This document shows, one piece after another, positions 46,446 through 57,082 of a stretch of 64,000 bases of DNA; the first letter of the stretch is position 1, and each line of letters opens with the position of its first letter. The DNA is from Brucella tritici. GTDB lineage: Bacteria > Pseudomonadota > Alphaproteobacteria > Rhizobiales > Rhizobiaceae. The notes under the pieces are model-generated. The model was not told the origin of the DNA. It ran no database searches and saw only the letters and a program-made list of their open reading frames with translations. The stretch spans positions 244,274 to 308,273 of the forward strand of contig NZ_CADEAR010000006.1 of the NCBI RefSeq assembly GCF_902825325.1. The letters run 5' to 3'. The translations under genes and the position numbers were made by a program.

Positions 46446-47762
46446 TCAACGGCGCCCCTGACGCTCCTGCCGCAGCCGCGCCCAATATTCGAGGCGCTTG
46501 CGAATATCCCGCTCAAAACCCCGCTCCGGCGGATCGTAGAATTTCTGCCGGCCCATGTTTTCGGGGAAATAATCCTGCCCCGAAAACGCGTCTGGCTGGT
46601 CATGGTCATAGGCATAGCCATCACCATAACCCTCATTTTTCATGAGCTTGGTCGGCGCGTTGAGAATATGCTTCGGCGGCAACAGGGAACCGTTTTCCTT
46701 GGCCGCGCGCATCGAAGCTTTGTAAGCCACATAGACAGCGTTCGATTTCGGAGCCGTCGCAAGATAAACGCAGGCCTGCGCCAGTGCCAGTTCGCCTTCC
46801 GGCGAACCGAGATAGTCATACGCATCCTTGGCAGCGTTGCAGATGACCAGTGCCTGCGGATCAGCAAGGCCGATATCCTCCACGGCCATGCGCACGAGCC
46901 GCCGTCCAAGATATAGCGGGTCTTCGCCCGCATCAAACATACGGGAAAGATAATAAAGCGCCGCATCGGGGTCCGATCCCCGCACCGACTTATGCAGCGC
47001 CGAGATCAGATTGTAATGCCCGTCCTGCCCCTTGTCATAAACCGGGGCGCGGCGTTGCACGACATCCTGCAGCTTTTCGGCGGTAAACACTTCATCGGGA
47101 CGGGCTGCGCGCCAGACTTCCTCGGCAAGCGTCAGCGCAGCACGTCCATCGCCGTCAGCCATACGAACAAGGCTGGCCCGCGCTTCCTCGTCCAACGGCA
47201 AAGGGCGTTCTTCCTGTTCTTCGGCACGGGTCAGAAGTGTTGCAATGCTCTGGCCATCATGAGGGTGAAAAGTCAGCACCCTCGCCCTGGACAAAAGAGC
47301 GGCATTGAGTTCAAACGACGGATTTTCAGTCGTGGCACCGATCAGGATAACCGTGCCGTCTTCCATGACCGGCAGAAACGAATCCTGTTGCGCACGATTG
47401 AAGCGATGAATTTCGTCTACGAAAAGCAGCGTCTGACGTCCCGACATGCGCCGCGCGCGGGCCGCTTCAAAAACCTTCTTGAGATCGGCGACCCCAGAGA
47501 AGATCGCCGAAATCTGTTCAAATGCGAGATCAGTCTCTCCGGCAAGCAGGCGGGCAACGGTCGTCTTGCCGGTACCGGGAGGCCCCCAGAAGATCATGGA
47601 GCCGAGCGAACCGGACGCAATCATGCGTGTCAGCACACCTTCAGGCCCGGTCAGATGTTCCTGACCGGTTACTTCCGACAAATGCTTCGGACGCAGACGA
47701 TCAGCAAGCGGCCGGTTGCGGTCCGCGTTCGGGTCTGCCGCTGCTGAGAAAAGGTCGCTCAT
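46446..47762 (-). CDS. rarA: Replication-associated recombination protein A (RarA/MgsA)
   Basis: AAA+ ATPase of 438 residues related to clamp loaders, acting at stalled replication forks. Walker A is GPPGTGKTTVARLL near 60-73, Walker B LLFVDEIHRFNRAQQD near 114-128, then the sensor 1 GATTENPSFELNAALLSR. C-terminal Arg-rich region KRLEYWARLRQERQGRR. It follows the DegP-like gene with a hairpin between them (47786-47821), and has no overlap with its neighbours. Confidence 0.94.
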   Translation of the reverse strand: MSDLFSAAADPNADRNRPLADRLRPKHLSEVTGQEHLTGPEGVLTRMIASGSLGSMIFWGPPGTGKTTVARLLAGETDLAFEQISAIFSGVADLKKVFEAARARRMSGRQTLLFVDEIHRFNRAQQDSFLPVMEDGTVILIGATTENPSFELNAALLSRARVLTFHPHDGQSIATLLTRAEEQEERPLPLDEEARASLVRMADGDGRAALTLAEEVWRAARPDEVFTAEKLQDVVQRRAPVYDKGQDGHYNLISALHKSVRGSDPDAALYYLSRMFDAGEDPLYLGRRLVRMAVEDIGLADPQALVICNAAKDAYDYLGSPEGELALAQACVYLATAPKSNAVYVAYKASMRAAKENGSLLPPKHILNAPTKLMKNEGYGDGYAYDHDQPDAFSGQDYFPENMGRQKFYDPPERGFERDIRKRLEYWARLRQERQGRR

Positions 47763-47785
47763 TCACTTGCTCTATCAAAAGACTA

Positions 47786-47821
47786 ATGCCGCTTCAGGCA
47801 TAGTCTCACCTGAAGCGGCAT
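47786..47821 (-). terminator. 13-bp hairpin between the DegP-like gene and rarA
   Basis: ATGCCGCTTCAGG at 47786-47798 pairs with CCTGAAGCGGCAT at 47809-47821 around ten bases. On the minus strand it is followed by TAGTCTTTTG. Probably a terminator of the protease gene, leaving some read-through to rarA. Confidence 0.6.
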
Positions 47822-47851
47822 GCAACTTTTGGCGATGTCCAACGATAAGAT

Positions 47852-49276
47852 TTAGCGCACAAACTGACGCAATAGGGTACCGTTGCGTTCCACCTCAAGC
47901 CGCCAGGCAAGACCACGTCCTGCATCCAGAATCGCAGTCATATCCTCCACGGTGCGGATAGGGTTGCCGTTAATGCTACGAACAATGTCACCGGGGCGCA
48001 ATCCGAGCCGCGCCGCTGGCGAACCGGAATAGACATCGACAACGGCCACTCCCTGGCTATCATTCTTGAGACGCAGTTTTTTAGCCGTGGATGGCGTCAG
48101 CACAAGGACAGCGGCGCCGGCGAAGGGATTATCGCCCTTGATCACCTGCGGCGCAGTTTCCTTAACTTCAGGCGCTTTGGAGAGCTTCACCGGGATGGTC
48201 TGGTTCTTTCCGTCCCGCATGATTTCGATCGACACGGTGTTGCCGATGCCAGCCGTTGACAGACGGTATCCCAGCACATCCTGATTATCGACGCGAACGC
48301 CCTGGACGGACAGCACTACATCGCCGATCTTCAGCCCTGCCGCTTCTGCCGGGCCACCTTTTGCTACTGCCGTAATCAAAGCCCCGTAAGGCTTCTCCAT
48401 TCCAAGCCCCTCGGCTAGATCAGAGGTCACCCCCTGAAAAGTTGCGCCGATATAGGGGCGCTCGAAACTTTTGCTGCCATTCTGTGCAGCTTCCACGACG
48501 GCGCGGACCATATTGGACGGAATCGCGAAGCCGATGCCGACGGAGCCGCCAGAGCGCGAATAGATAGCGGTATTGATACCAATCAGACGTCCACGCATGT
48601 CGATCAATGCGCCGCCGGAGTTACCGGGATTGATCGCAGCATCTGTCTGAATGAAGAAATCGAAATCGGAAATGCCGACCTGTGTACGTGATTGCGCCGA
48701 CACGATACCGCTCGTCACAGTTTGCCCAACCCCGAACGGATTGCCGATGGCGAGCACCAGATCGCCAACTTCGACTTCGTCGGAATTGCCGAGCCCCAAC
48801 ACGGGAAACTTGTCCTTGGCTTCGATTTTCAACACGGCAAGGTCTGTGGTTTCGTCGCGAAGGAGCAGTTTGCTTTCAAACTCACGACCATCCGACAAGG
48901 CGACCTTGATTTCGTCAGCGTCCTTGATGACGTGATTGTTCGTCACGACGATGCCTGAACTGTCAACGATCACGCCGGAACCAAGTGATTGCTGAATGCG
49001 CGGTTTACTTCCCCCGAACTGCCGCCCGAAAAATTGCTCGAAGAACGGATCACCGGCAAACGGCGAGCGTGCCTGAACCTGGCGCGCGGCATAGACATTC
49101 ACGACAGCGGGTGTGGTTTCCTTCACAAGCGGAGCGAAGGAAAGTTGCATATCAGCGCGGCTGAGCGGCACTTCCTTGGGAGGCGTTACGGGCGCATCCT
49201 GCGCCATAGCAGACGGCACAGCCAGTCCGACCGACGCCACTACAAGACCCAATATACCTAAACGTCGCCAATTCAT
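47852..49276 (-). CDS. Periplasmic serine endoprotease (DegP/DegQ-like)
   Basis: Envelope quality-control protease of the HtrA family. The 474-residue product has a signal peptide (about 1-25, ending AMA-Q), a trypsin-like domain with the triad His 115 (TNNHVI), Asp 145 (TTDLAV) and Ser 220 (PGNSGGAL), and two PDZ domains (about 275-365 and 385-474). The ATG at 49276 has GGAG seven bases before it; another ATG two codons up is less likely. It lies upstream of rarA and downstream of rplQ on the minus strand. Confidence 0.93.
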   Translation of the reverse strand: MNWRRLGILGLVVASVGLAVPSAMAQDAPVTPPKEVPLSRADMQLSFAPLVKETTPAVVNVYAARQVQARSPFAGDPFFEQFFGRQFGGSKPRIQQSLGSGVIVDSSGIVVTNNHVIKDADEIKVALSDGREFESKLLLRDETTDLAVLKIEAKDKFPVLGLGNSDEVEVGDLVLAIGNPFGVGQTVTSGIVSAQSRTQVGISDFDFFIQTDAAINPGNSGGALIDMRGRLIGINTAIYSRSGGSVGIGFAIPSNMVRAVVEAAQNGSKSFERPYIGATFQGVTSDLAEGLGMEKPYGALITAVAKGGPAEAAGLKIGDVVLSVQGVRVDNQDVLGYRLSTAGIGNTVSIEIMRDGKNQTIPVKLSKAPEVKETAPQVIKGDNPFAGAAVLVLTPSTAKKLRLKNDSQGVAVVDVYSGSPAARLGLRPGDIVRSINGNPIRTVEDMTAILDAGRGLAWRLEVERNGTLLRQFVR

Positions 49277-49456
49277 GCACATACTCCGCGCTTATCAAGC
49301 TTACTGCCGCTTTCGGGAAAGCATGCAAGACTCGGTCTTGAATGTAGTCAACTGAGGGCAAGGATAAAGGGCCACATTGTGACCTTGGACAGCAAACAGG
49401 CAATTTTTCGTGAAGCGCCTGCCCCCGAACGACTGGAAACACGGCCTGCGCAAAGA

Positions 49457-49483
49457 AAAAGGGCCGCACAAGGCGGCCCTTTT
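49457..49483 (-). terminator. Intrinsic terminator of the rplQ transcript
   Basis: GGGCCGC at 49461-49467 pairs with GCGGCCC at 49473-49479, extended by four A-T pairs. On the minus strand it ends TTTTTCTTTG. It closes the ribosomal superoperon. Confidence 0.88.
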
Positions 49484-49505
49484 CAATAGTCAGAAACAGT
49501 GCAGA

Positions 49506-49934
49506 TTATGCTGCGTCTGCTTCTGCAGCCTGTTCGGCTTCGACGCGGGCGCGGTCAGCCTTGCCCTTTGCATCGACATCGCGTTCCACGAATTCAACAA
49601 CTGCCAGAGGCGCGTTGTCGCCAGCGCGGAAGCCAGCCTTCATGATGCGGATGTAGCCACCGTTGCGGGTTGCATAGCGAGCAGCCAGCGTATCGAACAG
49701 CTTTGCAACGAGCTTGACGTCGCGAATAGCCGAGATTGCCTGACGGCGAGCATGCAGATCGCCGCGCTTGCCAAGCGTGACAAGCTTTTCAACGATCGGG
49801 CGAATTTCCTTAGCCTTAGGAAGCGTCGTCACAATCTGCTCGTGTTCGATAAGCGAAGCAGCCATGTTGGCGAACATCGCCTTGCGGTGCGAGGCAGTGC
49901 GGTTCAGCTTACGGTATCCGTTACCGTGACGCAT
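49506..49934 (-). CDS. rplQ: 50S ribosomal protein L17
   Basis: Large-subunit protein near the exit tunnel. 142 residues, including [21 protein letters not shown] at the start, with an Ala/Glu-rich tail of about 20 residues extending beyond the core (E. coli 127). The start follows rpoA by 39 bases, and GGAGAAGG precedes it. It is the last gene of the superoperon and is followed by an intrinsic terminator. The rpoA-rplQ pairing is near universal in bacteria. Confidence 0.97.
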   Translation of the reverse strand: MRHGNGYRKLNRTASHRKAMFANMAASLIEHEQIVTTLPKAKEIRPIVEKLVTLGKRGDLHARRQAISAIRDVKLVAKLFDTLAARYATRNGGYIRIMKAGFRAGDNAPLAVVEFVERDVDAKGKADRARVEAEQAAEADAA

Positions 49935-49973
49935 GAGCCTTCTCCTTAATTAGTTCTAGCCGGATTGCCGGTC

Positions 49974-50987
49974 TTAATATTGGTCTTCGTAGCGCTTTGC
50001 GAGATCTTCGATATTTTCCGGCGGCCAGGACGGGATTTCCATACCGAGATGGAGACCCATCGATGCCAGAACTTCCTTGATCTCGTTGAGCGACTTGCGG
50101 CCGAAATTCGGAGTCCGCAGCATCTCGGCTTCCGTCTTCTGGATCAGATCGCCGATGTAGACGATGTTGTCGTTCTTCAGGCAGTTTGCCGAACGGACGG
50201 ACAGTTCGAGTTCGTCCACCTTCTTGAGCAGAGCCGGGTTGAAAGCCAGTTCCGCAACCTGTTCCTGCGGAGCTTCCTTCTGAGGCTCTTCGAAGTTGAC
50301 GAAGATCGCCAGCTGGTCCTGGAGAATACGAGCAGCATATGCCACTGCGTCTTCACCGCTGACCGAGCCGTTTGTCTCGATGTTCAGCGTCAGCTTGTCA
50401 TAATCGAGAACCTGACCTTCACGGGTGTTCTCGATCTTGTACGACACCTTGCGAACCGGAGAGTAGAGGCTGTCAACCGGGATAAGCCCGATAGGAGCAT
50501 CTTCTGCGCGGTTGCGGTCGGCAGGCACATAGCCCTTGCCGGTGTTGACGGTGAATTCCATGCGGATTTCAGCGCCTTCGTCCAGCGTGCAGATGACGTG
50601 ATCCGGGTTGAGGATCTCGACATCGCCGACAGTCTGAATGTCGCCAGCCGTAACGACGCCTGGGCCTTCCTTGCGGACGACCATGCGCTTCGGGCCCTCG
50701 CCTTCCATACGGATGGCGATTTCCTTGACGTTCAGAACGATATCCGTAACGTCTTCGCGGACGCCCGGGATCGAAGAGAATTCATGCAGAACGCCATCAA
50801 TCTGAATGGCGGTCACGGCAGCGCCGCGAAGCGACGACAGAAGCACGCGACGCAGAGCATTGCCGAGCGTAAGACCGAAGCCGCGTTCCAGCGGTTCAGC
50901 AACGACGGTTGCATGCGTGCGGGAGCCGTTGGTGATAAATTCCACCTTGTTCGGCTTGATGAGTTCCTGCCAGTTCTTCTGGATCAT
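49974..50987 (-). CDS. rpoA: DNA-directed RNA polymerase alpha subunit
   Basis: Alpha subunit, 337 residues. The N-terminal assembly domain (1-235) contains [22 protein letters not shown] near 32-53, and the C-terminal domain (about 250-325) has [22 protein letters not shown] and [17 protein letters not shown], the part that binds UP elements and activators. It is in the alpha operon with rpsM and rpsK before it and rplQ after it. The C-terminus is a short [15 protein letters not shown] tail typical of alphaproteobacteria. Confidence 0.98.
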   Translation of the reverse strand: MIQKNWQELIKPNKVEFITNGSRTHATVVAEPLERGFGLTLGNALRRVLLSSLRGAAVTAIQIDGVLHEFSSIPGVREDVTDIVLNVKEIAIRMEGEGPKRMVVRKEGPGVVTAGDIQTVGDVEILNPDHVICTLDEGAEIRMEFTVNTGKGYVPADRNRAEDAPIGLIPVDSLYSPVRKVSYKIENTREGQVLDYDKLTLNIETNGSVSGEDAVAYAARILQDQLAIFVNFEEPQKEAPQEQVAELAFNPALLKKVDELELSVRSANCLKNDNIVYIGDLIQKTEAEMLRTPNFGRKSLNEIKEVLASMGLHLGMEIPSWPPENIEDLAKRYEDQY

Positions 50988-51102
50988 GTAAGTATCCCTC
51001 TATCAATCGTCGCTACCATCCTATCGTAGCGATCAAGTGTAGAAACCGCAGAGGAGCCCCGAACTTGGAAAGCCCGAGGCTCGTACGGCATGTGAACGAG
51101 GA

Positions 51103-51492
51103 TTAGACCCGGCGCTTCTTGCGCGGACGGCAACCGTTGTGCGGGATCGGCGTAACATCGCGGATCGACGTGATCACAAAGCCCGCAGCCTGGAGGGCGC
51201 GCAGCGCGGATTCACGGCCAGAGCCCGGTCCGCAAACCTCGACTTCGAGGGAGCGCATGCCATGTTCCTGAGCCTTCTTGGCGCAATCTTCGGCAGCGAT
51301 CTGAGCGGCAAACGGGGTCGACTTACGCGAACCCTTGAAACCCTGAGCACCGGCAGACGACCAGGCAATCGCATTGCCCTGAGCATCCGTGATGGTGATC
51401 ATGGTGTTGTTGAACGTCGAATTTACGTGGGCAACGCCCGACGAGATGTTTTTACGCTCGCGACGGCGAACGCGCGTGGCTTCCTTGGCCAT
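51103..51492 (-). CDS. rpsK: 30S ribosomal protein S11
   Basis: Small-subunit platform protein, 129 residues, the usual length. It starts [23 protein letters not shown] and contains [20 protein letters not shown] near 27-46 and the [15 protein letters not shown] end that contacts 16S rRNA. It lies between rpsM and rpoA. The 115-base gap to rpoA holds no further gene. Confidence 0.98.
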
Positions 51493-51619
51493 GACAGTCC
51501 TTTCAATCGATCTCTACACCGCCGTAATTCCAGCGGCTACACCGGTCCTCAAGAAAGGACCAGCATCAAACCCAACCGGCGCACCGGAAAGGCCCGACGG
51601 AACATATGTCCCGTCGAAA

Positions 51620-51988
51620 TTACTTCTTCTTGCCTGCGATTGCCTTCGCCGGACCCTTACGGGTGCGTGCGTTGGTGTGCGTGCGCTGACCGCGAACCGG
51701 CAGCGAACGACGATGACGCAGACCGCGGTAGCAGCCCAGGTCCATCAGGCGCTTGATGTTCATCGAAACTTCACGACGCAGGTCACCTTCGACCTGGTAG
51801 TCAGCATCGATTGCTTCGCGGATCTGAAGGACTTCAGCATCCGACAGCTGGTTAACGCGACGATCGTCAGCAATGCCGACCTTCGTTACGATTTCCCGAG
51901 CAAATTTCGGTCCGATCCCGTGGATGTACTGAAGCGCAATAACAACGCGCTTGTTCGTCGGGATGTTGACGCCAGCGATACGTGCCAC
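51620..51988 (-). CDS. rpsM: 30S ribosomal protein S13
   Basis: Head protein that touches the P-site tRNA and 50S subunit (bridges B1a/b). 122 residues: [20 protein letters not shown] at the start, [23 protein letters not shown] near 87-109, and a basic [11 protein letters not shown] end. It begins the alpha-operon part after adk. No rpmJ lies before it; in this group that gene is normally elsewhere. A 297-base gap to adk precedes it. Confidence 0.98.
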   Translation of the reverse strand: MARIAGVNIPTNKRVVIALQYIHGIGPKFAREIVTKVGIADDRRVNQLSDAEVLQIREAIDADYQVEGDLRREVSMNIKRLMDLGCYRGLRHRRSLPVRGQRTHTNARTRKGPAKAIAGKKK

Positions 51989-52217
51989 GTCTGTTCTCCT
52001 TGAGTTATAAAAAATTCCATCTGGCAGATGCGATCAACCAGACAGCATTAAACGACCGGTACCGGCCTCATTCGATTTCCGCCGATACCCGCCATTCAAA
52101 ACCAGTTGAAGTGGCGCAGTCTTTGACGGAATCGCCCGAAAAAGTCAACTATTAAACGTTCGTAAAGCCGTGAAACCCGGCCCACAGACGAATCAATCAA
52201 CTTCTGGAAGCAATAAA

Positions 52218-52251
52218 CGGGCAGAAAATGCTTCACGCTTTCCCTGCCCGT
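52218..52251 (-). terminator. Possible intrinsic terminator or attenuator after adk
   Basis: ACGGGCAG at 52218-52225 pairs with CTGCCCGT at 52244-52251, with a GAAA/TTTC extension inside the loop. On the minus strand it is followed by TTATTGC, a weak T-tract, so it may only partly stop the spc transcript before rpsM. The rest of the adk-rpsM gap holds no gene. Confidence 0.55.
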
Positions 52252-52285
52252 AATGGAATGAGGCTTCTTCAAGCCTCTTCTATTT

Positions 52286-52870
52286 TCATGCCGGAACCAG
52301 AATCCTCTCGATTTCGGCAGTAACTTCTTCAACCGGCGCCATGCCATTGATGACGCGCAGTTCACCGGTTCCGGCGTAATAGCTCGAAAGCGGCGCAGTC
52401 TTTTCGCGGTATTCAACGAGACGCTTGCGGAAAGCTTCCGGATTGTCGTCCGAGCGGACCTGACCACCCTTGGCAATCGTTTCAGCCACGCGGCTCTCCA
52501 TCCGCTTGACCAGAGCATTCTCATCAACCTTCAGCTCGATGACTGCATCAAGCTTGAGGCCCTTCCCCGCCAGCATGGTCCCCAGAGCCTGAGCCTGTGG
52601 AACCGTGCGTGGATAGCCGTCAAGAATAAAACCGTTCGCGCAGTCAGGAGCATCAATACGCTCAGATACGATCTGGTTTACAATCTCGTCAGAAACCAGT
52701 TGCCCGGCGTCCATCACGGCCTTGGCGCGCTTCCCGATCTCACTCTGCTGGGCGACTGCTGCACGCAGCATGTCGCCGGTCGAGAGCTGAGGAATTCCAT
52801 GCTTCTTGGTAAGAAGTCCAGCCTGCGTCCCCTTACCTGCTCCGGGCGGCCCAAGAAGTATCAGTCTCAT
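52286..52870 (-). CDS. adk: Adenylate kinase
   Basis: Catalyses ATP + AMP to 2 ADP. 194 residues: the P-loop [15 protein letters not shown] near 5-19, [12 protein letters not shown] near 30-41, [13 protein letters not shown] near 84-96. It has the short LID form of alphaproteobacteria with no zinc Cys. The ATG overlaps the secY stop by four bases, a link also seen in many bacteria (secY-adk). Confidence 0.97.
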   Translation of the reverse strand: MRLILLGPPGAGKGTQAGLLTKKHGIPQLSTGDMLRAAVAQQSEIGKRAKAVMDAGQLVSDEIVNQIVSERIDAPDCANGFILDGYPRTVPQAQALGTMLAGKGLKLDAVIELKVDENALVKRMESRVAETIAKGGQVRSDDNPEAFRKRLVEYREKTAPLSSYYAGTGELRVINGMAPVEEVTAEIERILVPA

Positions 52871-54207
52871 TTATTGCGTTTCCCACCTCTGAGTTTGGAC
52901 TTCTTGATCAGCCCTTCATACTGATGGGCGATCAGATGCCCCTGAATTTGCGCAACCGTATCGAGCGTAACGCTCACGACGATCAGCAGCGAAGTACCAC
53001 CGAGATAGAACGGCACACCGGTTGCGGAAATCAGGAATTCCGGCAGGAGACAAACAAGCACGATATAGATGGCGCCGACAACAGTGATGCGTGTCAGCAC
53101 ATAGTCTATGTATTCGGCGGTACGCTCGCCCGGACGGATACCCGGGATAAAGCCGGAATGCTTCTTGAGCTGGTCAGCGGTGTCCTTGGGATTGAACACA
53201 ATGGCCGTATAGAAGAAGCAGAAGAATGCCATCAATGCAGCATAGAACAGCATGTAAAGCGGCTGTCCATGACCAAGCGCATTGAGAATGGTCGTAGCCC
53301 ATGCAGGCATTTCCGTCGTGTTGGCGAAGCCCGCAACGGTCGCAGGCAGAAGCAGCAGCGACGAAGCGAAAATCGGAGGGATAACGCCTGCAGTGTTAAG
53401 CTTCAGCGGCAGATGCGACGTGTCGCCCTGGAACATGCGGTTACCGACTTGACGCTTCGGATACTGGATCAGAAGGCGACGCTGCGCGCGTTCAACGAAA
53501 ACAATGACCGCAATCAGCACGATGGCAAGAATGATGACGCCCAGAATGAGGCCCGTCGACAGCGCGCCGGTACGACCAAGTTCCAGCGTACCGGAAATGG
53601 CATGCGGCAGGTTGGCCACGATACCGGAGAAGATGATCAGCGAAATACCGTTACCGATGCCGCGCGCGGTGATCTGTTCGCCAAGCCACATCAGGAACAT
53701 CGTGCCACCAACAAGGGTGATCACCGACGAAACGACGAAGAACGGTCCCGGATTGGTGACAATACCGTTACCGGACTGCAAACCGACCGAAATCGCGTAG
53801 GCCTGAACAAGCGCCAGAAGCACCGTGCCGTAACGCGTATACTGATTGATGATCTTGCGACCCGCCTCGCCTTCCTTCTTCAGCGCTTCAAGCGACGGCA
53901 CAACGGACGTCATGAGCTGCACGATAATGGAGGCAGAGATATAAGGCATGATGCCGAGCGCGAAAATGGCCATACGACCAACGGCACCACCGGCGAACAT
54001 GTTGAAAAGTCCGAGCACACCCTGGCTATGCTGCTGGAAAGCCTGCGCAAGCGCGTCAGGATTGATGCCGGGAAGCGGAATATAGGTGCCGAACCGGTAT
54101 ACGAGCAAAGCACCCAGCGTGAACCAGATGCGCTTCTTGAGTTCTTCTGCCTTCGAGAAAGCCGAAAAATTGAGATTGGAAACTAGCTGTTCAGCAGCCG
54201 ATGCCAT
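52867..54207 (-). CDS. secY: Preprotein translocase subunit SecY
   Basis: Central channel of the Sec translocon, ten membrane helices, 446 residues. The N-terminal [20 protein letters not shown] is followed by [14 protein letters not shown] near 44-57 and a plug region ([21 protein letters not shown] near 71-91), then the cytosolic loop [19 protein letters not shown]. The 161-base gap before it contains a hairpin that reads as a terminator on the opposite strand. Confidence 0.97.
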   Translation of the reverse strand: MASAAEQLVSNLNFSAFSKAEELKKRIWFTLGALLVYRFGTYIPLPGINPDALAQAFQQHSQGVLGLFNMFAGGAVGRMAIFALGIMPYISASIIVQLMTSVVPSLEALKKEGEAGRKIINQYTRYGTVLLALVQAYAISVGLQSGNGIVTNPGPFFVVSSVITLVGGTMFLMWLGEQITARGIGNGISLIIFSGIVANLPHAISGTLELGRTGALSTGLILGVIILAIVLIAVIVFVERAQRRLLIQYPKRQVGNRMFQGDTSHLPLKLNTAGVIPPIFASSLLLLPATVAGFANTTEMPAWATTILNALGHGQPLYMLFYAALMAFFCFFYTAIVFNPKDTADQLKKHSGFIPGIRPGERTAEYIDYVLTRITVVGAIYIVLVCLLPEFLISATGVPFYLGGTSLLIVVSVTLDTVAQIQGHLIAHQYEGLIKKSKLRGGKRNK

Positions 54208-54322
54208 TAAATTTCTCCGGTGAAAAGTCTCCGGTCCTCCGCCCCCGTCAGCGCAATCTATAGCGGTCGCGCCTCGAGACTAAAAAGACCCTACCCAGAT
54301 ATGCGCATTGGCATAAATGTGC

Positions 54323-54351
54323 AAGCGGCGGCACTAAGGCCGCCGCTTTTT
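54323..54351 (+). terminator. Antisense-oriented intrinsic terminator between rplO and secY
   Basis: AAGCGGCGGC (54323-54332) pairs with GCCGCCGCTT (54339-54348), then a T-run on the plus strand (TTTTTATTTTTG). The flanking genes are on the minus strand, so a terminator read this way would act on antisense RNA. On the sense strand it is a hairpin without a T-tract. Either role is possible. Confidence 0.6.
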
Positions 54352-54368
54352 ATTTTTGTATCGAAGCC

Positions 54369-54839
54369 TTATTCGGCAGCGGCTTCAGGAAGCTTGATGC
54401 TACCACCGGCCTTTTCGATCTTTTCGACCGCAGCCTTGGAAGCACCGGCTACCTCGAAAGCAATCTTTGCCTTCAGTTCGCCGTCCGAAAGGATGCGAAC
54501 GCCGTCCCTGGCACGACGAATCACGCCAGCAGCCTTCAGCGAATCGAGGTTCACAACAGCCTTGGCGTCGAGCTTGCCTGCATCGATAGCGGCCTGAATA
54601 CGGCCAAGCGACACAACGTTGAAGCTCTTTGCGAAGATGTTGGTGAAGCCGCGCTTCGGCAGACGGCGGTAGATTGGCATCTGGCCGCCTTCAAAGCCAT
54701 TGATCGCGACGCCCGAACGGGACTTCTGACCCTTGACACCACGACCACCGGTCTTGCCGGTGCCCGAACCGATACCACGGCCAACGCGCTTGCGCGCCTT
54801 GACAGAACCTGGCTTGTCACGCAGATCGTTGAGTTTCAT
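54369..54839 (-). CDS. rplO: 50S ribosomal protein L15
   Basis: 156 residues from the ATG at 54839. [20 protein letters not shown] begins it, then a Gly-rich [19 protein letters not shown] near 21-39, which threads into the 23S rRNA. The frame is open eight codons further upstream, but MKLNDL is the family start. It lies between rpmD and secY. Confidence 0.97.
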   Translation of the reverse strand: MKLNDLRDKPGSVKARKRVGRGIGSGTGKTGGRGVKGQKSRSGVAINGFEGGQMPIYRRLPKRGFTNIFAKSFNVVSLGRIQAAIDAGKLDAKAVVNLDSLKAAGVIRRARDGVRILSDGELKAKIAFEVAGASKAAVEKIEKAGGSIKLPEAAAE

Positions 54840-54859
54840 ATCTCTATCTCCCTGCGCTA

Positions 54860-55057
54860 TCACGCCTCGTCCACAACTCGAACGAGATGTGGAAGCTTGG
54901 CGATCATGCCACGAACTGCCGGAGTATCTTCCAGCGTGCTGCGGCGGTGCATTTTATTAAGACCCAGACCGATCAGCGTTGCGCGCTGCTCGGCTGGACG
55001 ACGGATTGGGCTTCCGATCTGCTCGACCGTAACCGTCTTGCCCTTCTTCTCAGCCAT
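54860..55057 (-). CDS. rpmD: 50S ribosomal protein L30
   Basis: 65 residues from the ATG at 55057, with AAGGGA before it. The protein has [20 protein letters not shown] near 9-28 and the L30 core [22 protein letters not shown] near 32-53. L30 is missing in some bacteria, but alphaproteobacteria keep it. It sits between rpsE and rplO. Confidence 0.97.
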
Positions 55058-55124
55058 CACTCAAATCCCTTGTCTATGGCGTATCCGGTGGCCTGAGCGG
55101 CCCCGGACGAACACAAACTATCGG

Positions 55125-55685
55125 CTATTCTTCCGAACCGACCACATCATGGCGGCGAGCCTGAAGGGTCGAGTACTTGATGCCGCGCTGTGCAGCGATG
55201 TCCTTCGGATGCATCTGATGCTTCAGAGCATCGAACGTCGCACGAACCATGTTGTAAGGGTTCGACGAACCGAGCGACTTGGCGACAACGTCCTGAACGC
55301 CGAGCGTTTCGAACACTGCACGCATCGGACCACCGGCGATGATACCCTTACCAGCAGGAGCTGCGCGAAGCAGAACCTTGCCAGCGCCGTGACGGCCTTC
55401 AACATCGTGATGCAGCGTACGGCCCGAACGCAGCGGTACGAAGATCATGTCGCGCTTGGCAGCTTCCGTAGCCTTACGGATAGCTTCCGGCACTTCACGT
55501 GCCTTGCCATGACCGAAGCCTACGCGGCCCTTCTGGTCGCCAACAACGACGAGCGCAGCAAAACCGAAGCGACGGCCGCCCTTGACGACCTTGGCAACAC
55601 GGTTGATGTGAACGAGCTTATCGACGAATTCGCTGTCGCGCTCCTCACGGCCGCGATCTTCGCGGTTACGTTCTCTCTGTGCCAT
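55125..55685 (-). CDS. rpsE: 30S ribosomal protein S5
   Basis: 186 residues: N-terminal charged region ([20 protein letters not shown]), double-stranded RNA-binding domain with [19 protein letters not shown] near 27-45 and [21 protein letters not shown]-terminal half carries [17 protein letters not shown] near 113-129. Mutations in this protein affect spectinomycin response and accuracy elsewhere. It lies between rplR and rpmD. Confidence 0.98.
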   Translation of the reverse strand: MAQRERNREDRGREERDSEFVDKLVHINRVAKVVKGGRRFGFAALVVVGDQKGRVGFGHGKAREVPEAIRKATEAAKRDMIFVPLRSGRTLHHDVEGRHGAGKVLLRAAPAGKGIIAGGPMRAVFETLGVQDVVAKSLGSSNPYNMVRATFDALKHQMHPKDIAAQRGIKYSTLQARRHDVVGSEE

Positions 55686-55726
55686 ATCCTGATTTCCTTT
55701 TTCTTTTCCGGAAGCACAAAATGCTA

Positions 55727-56089
55727 TTAGAAGCTCAGTCCGCCTTCGCGGGCAGCTTCGGCGAGAGCCTTCACGCGGCCGTGGTAAATGAATGCACCAC
55801 GGTCGAACACTACTTCGCTGACGCCTGCTTTAACGGCACGCTCGGCAACCAGCTTGCCAACTGCAGCTGCTGCTGCGGAGTCGGCGCCGGTCTTGAGCTT
55901 GCCCTTCAGGTCGCCATCCAGGGTCGAAGCAGCTGCGATGGTAACACCGCGAACGTCGTCGATAACCTGAACGTAGATGTTCTTGGAAGAGCGGTGCACG
56001 CTGAGACGCGGACGGCCGTTTGCGACAGCCTTGACCTGACGGCGTACACGAGCAGCGCGACGCTGCAAAGTTTCTTTTGGCGATGCCAT
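55727..56089 (-). CDS. rplR: 50S ribosomal protein L18
   Basis: 5S rRNA-binding protein, 120 residues, beginning [20 protein letters not shown]. The typical [17 protein letters not shown] is near 29-45, and the end has [25 protein letters not shown]. It lies between rplF (12 bases before the start) and rpsE (41 bases after the stop). Confidence 0.98.
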   Translation of the reverse strand: MASPKETLQRRAARVRRQVKAVANGRPRLSVHRSSKNIYVQVIDDVRGVTIAAASTLDGDLKGKLKTGADSAAAAAVGKLVAERAVKAGVSEVVFDRGAFIYHGRVKALAEAAREGGLSF

Positions 56090-56101
56090 GACGCGCTTCC
56101 C

Positions 56102-56635
56102 TTACTTCTTCTTGCCTTCTTTGCGGACGATCTTCTCGCCAGCATACTTGACGCCCTTGCCCTTGTAAGGCTCGGGGCCGCGATATTCGCGGATCTCAGC
56201 CGCGACCTGACCGACCTGCTGCTTGTCGATACCGGTGACGACGATTTCCGTCGGCTTCGGAACAGCAACAGTGATGCCGGCAGGCACGTCGTAGACCACT
56301 TCGTGGCTGAAGCCGAGCGAAAGCTGCAGGTTCTTGCCCTGCATGGCAGCGCGGTAACCGACGCCGCTGATTTCGAGCTTCTTTTCGAAGCCGTCCTTCA
56401 CGCCAACAAAAATGTTGGAGATCATCGTGCGGGACATGCCCCACTTCGAACGAGCTTCCTTCGACTGGTCGCGAGGATCGACGCTTACGGCGCCGTCTTC
56501 CATCTTGACCAGAACTTCATCGTGCACGACGAAGGAGAGTTCACCCTTCGCGCCCTTGGCCTTGACGATCTGCCCATCAACACTGGCGGTCACGCCTGCC
56601 GGGACCGGCACGGGTTTTTTACCGATACGAGACAT
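56102..56635 (-). CDS. rplF: 50S ribosomal protein L6
   Basis: 177 residues: [20 protein letters not shown] at the start, then two homologous L6 domains, with RMMISNIFV-like [21 protein letters not shown] near 63-83 and the C-terminal signature [20 protein letters not shown]. It binds the sarcin-ricin region of 23S rRNA. It lies between rpsH and rplR. Confidence 0.98.
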   Translation of the reverse strand: MSRIGKKPVPVPAGVTASVDGQIVKAKGAKGELSFVVHDEVLVKMEDGAVSVDPRDQSKEARSKWGMSRTMISNIFVGVKDGFEKKLEISGVGYRAAMQGKNLQLSLGFSHEVVYDVPAGITVAVPKPTEIVVTGIDKQQVGQVAAEIREYRGPEPYKGKGVKYAGEKIVRKEGKKK

Positions 56636-56673
56636 TTTAATACCTGTCTTTTATCTGTTCGCTGTCAACCGCA

Positions 56674-57072
56674 TCAGAAGATGCGGCAGAGCAGCTCACC
56701 ACCAACGTTTTGTTCACGGGCTTCATGATCCGCCATAACGCCTTTCGGCGTAGAGAGGATCGAGATGCCGAGGCCGTTTGCGACCTGCGGGATCGACTTG
56801 ACCGACACGTAAACGCGACGGCCAGGCTTCGATACGCGGCTGATCTCACGGATAACCGGAACACCTTCATAGTACTTCAGTTCGATTTCGATCTCGGCCT
56901 TGCCGTTCACGAACTCGCTCTGCGAGTAACCGCGGATGTAACCTTCAGACTGAAGAACATCGAGAACGCGGGCGCGCAGCTTGGAAGCCGGGGTCGTAAC
57001 CTTGGTCTTCTTGCGGCCTACTGCGTTGCGGATACGGGTCAGCATATCGCCGAGAGGATCTGACACAGACAT
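56674..57072 (-). CDS. rpsH: 30S ribosomal protein S8
   Basis: 132 residues, beginning [21 protein letters not shown], with the C-terminal [21 protein letters not shown] signature near 101-121. S8 binds helix 21 of 16S rRNA and in E. coli represses the spc operon at rplE; the same type of autoregulation may apply here. It lies between rpsN and rplF. Confidence 0.98.
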   Translation of the reverse strand: MSVSDPLGDMLTRIRNAVGRKKTKVTTPASKLRARVLDVLQSEGYIRGYSQSEFVNGKAEIEIELKYYEGVPVIREISRVSKPGRRVYVSVKSIPQVANGLGISILSTPKGVMADHEAREQNVGGELLCRIF

Positions 57073-57082
57073 ATGCTACTCC

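Noticed and set aside
51989..52285. Missing rpmJ (L36) between secY and rpsM
   Set aside because: In alphaproteobacteria rpmJ is normally located elsewhere, so its absence here is not an anomaly.
52924..54186. Plus-strand open frame of 420 codons across secY
   Set aside because: Antisense to a certain gene; the composition is charged and repetitive as expected from a reversed membrane-protein gene.
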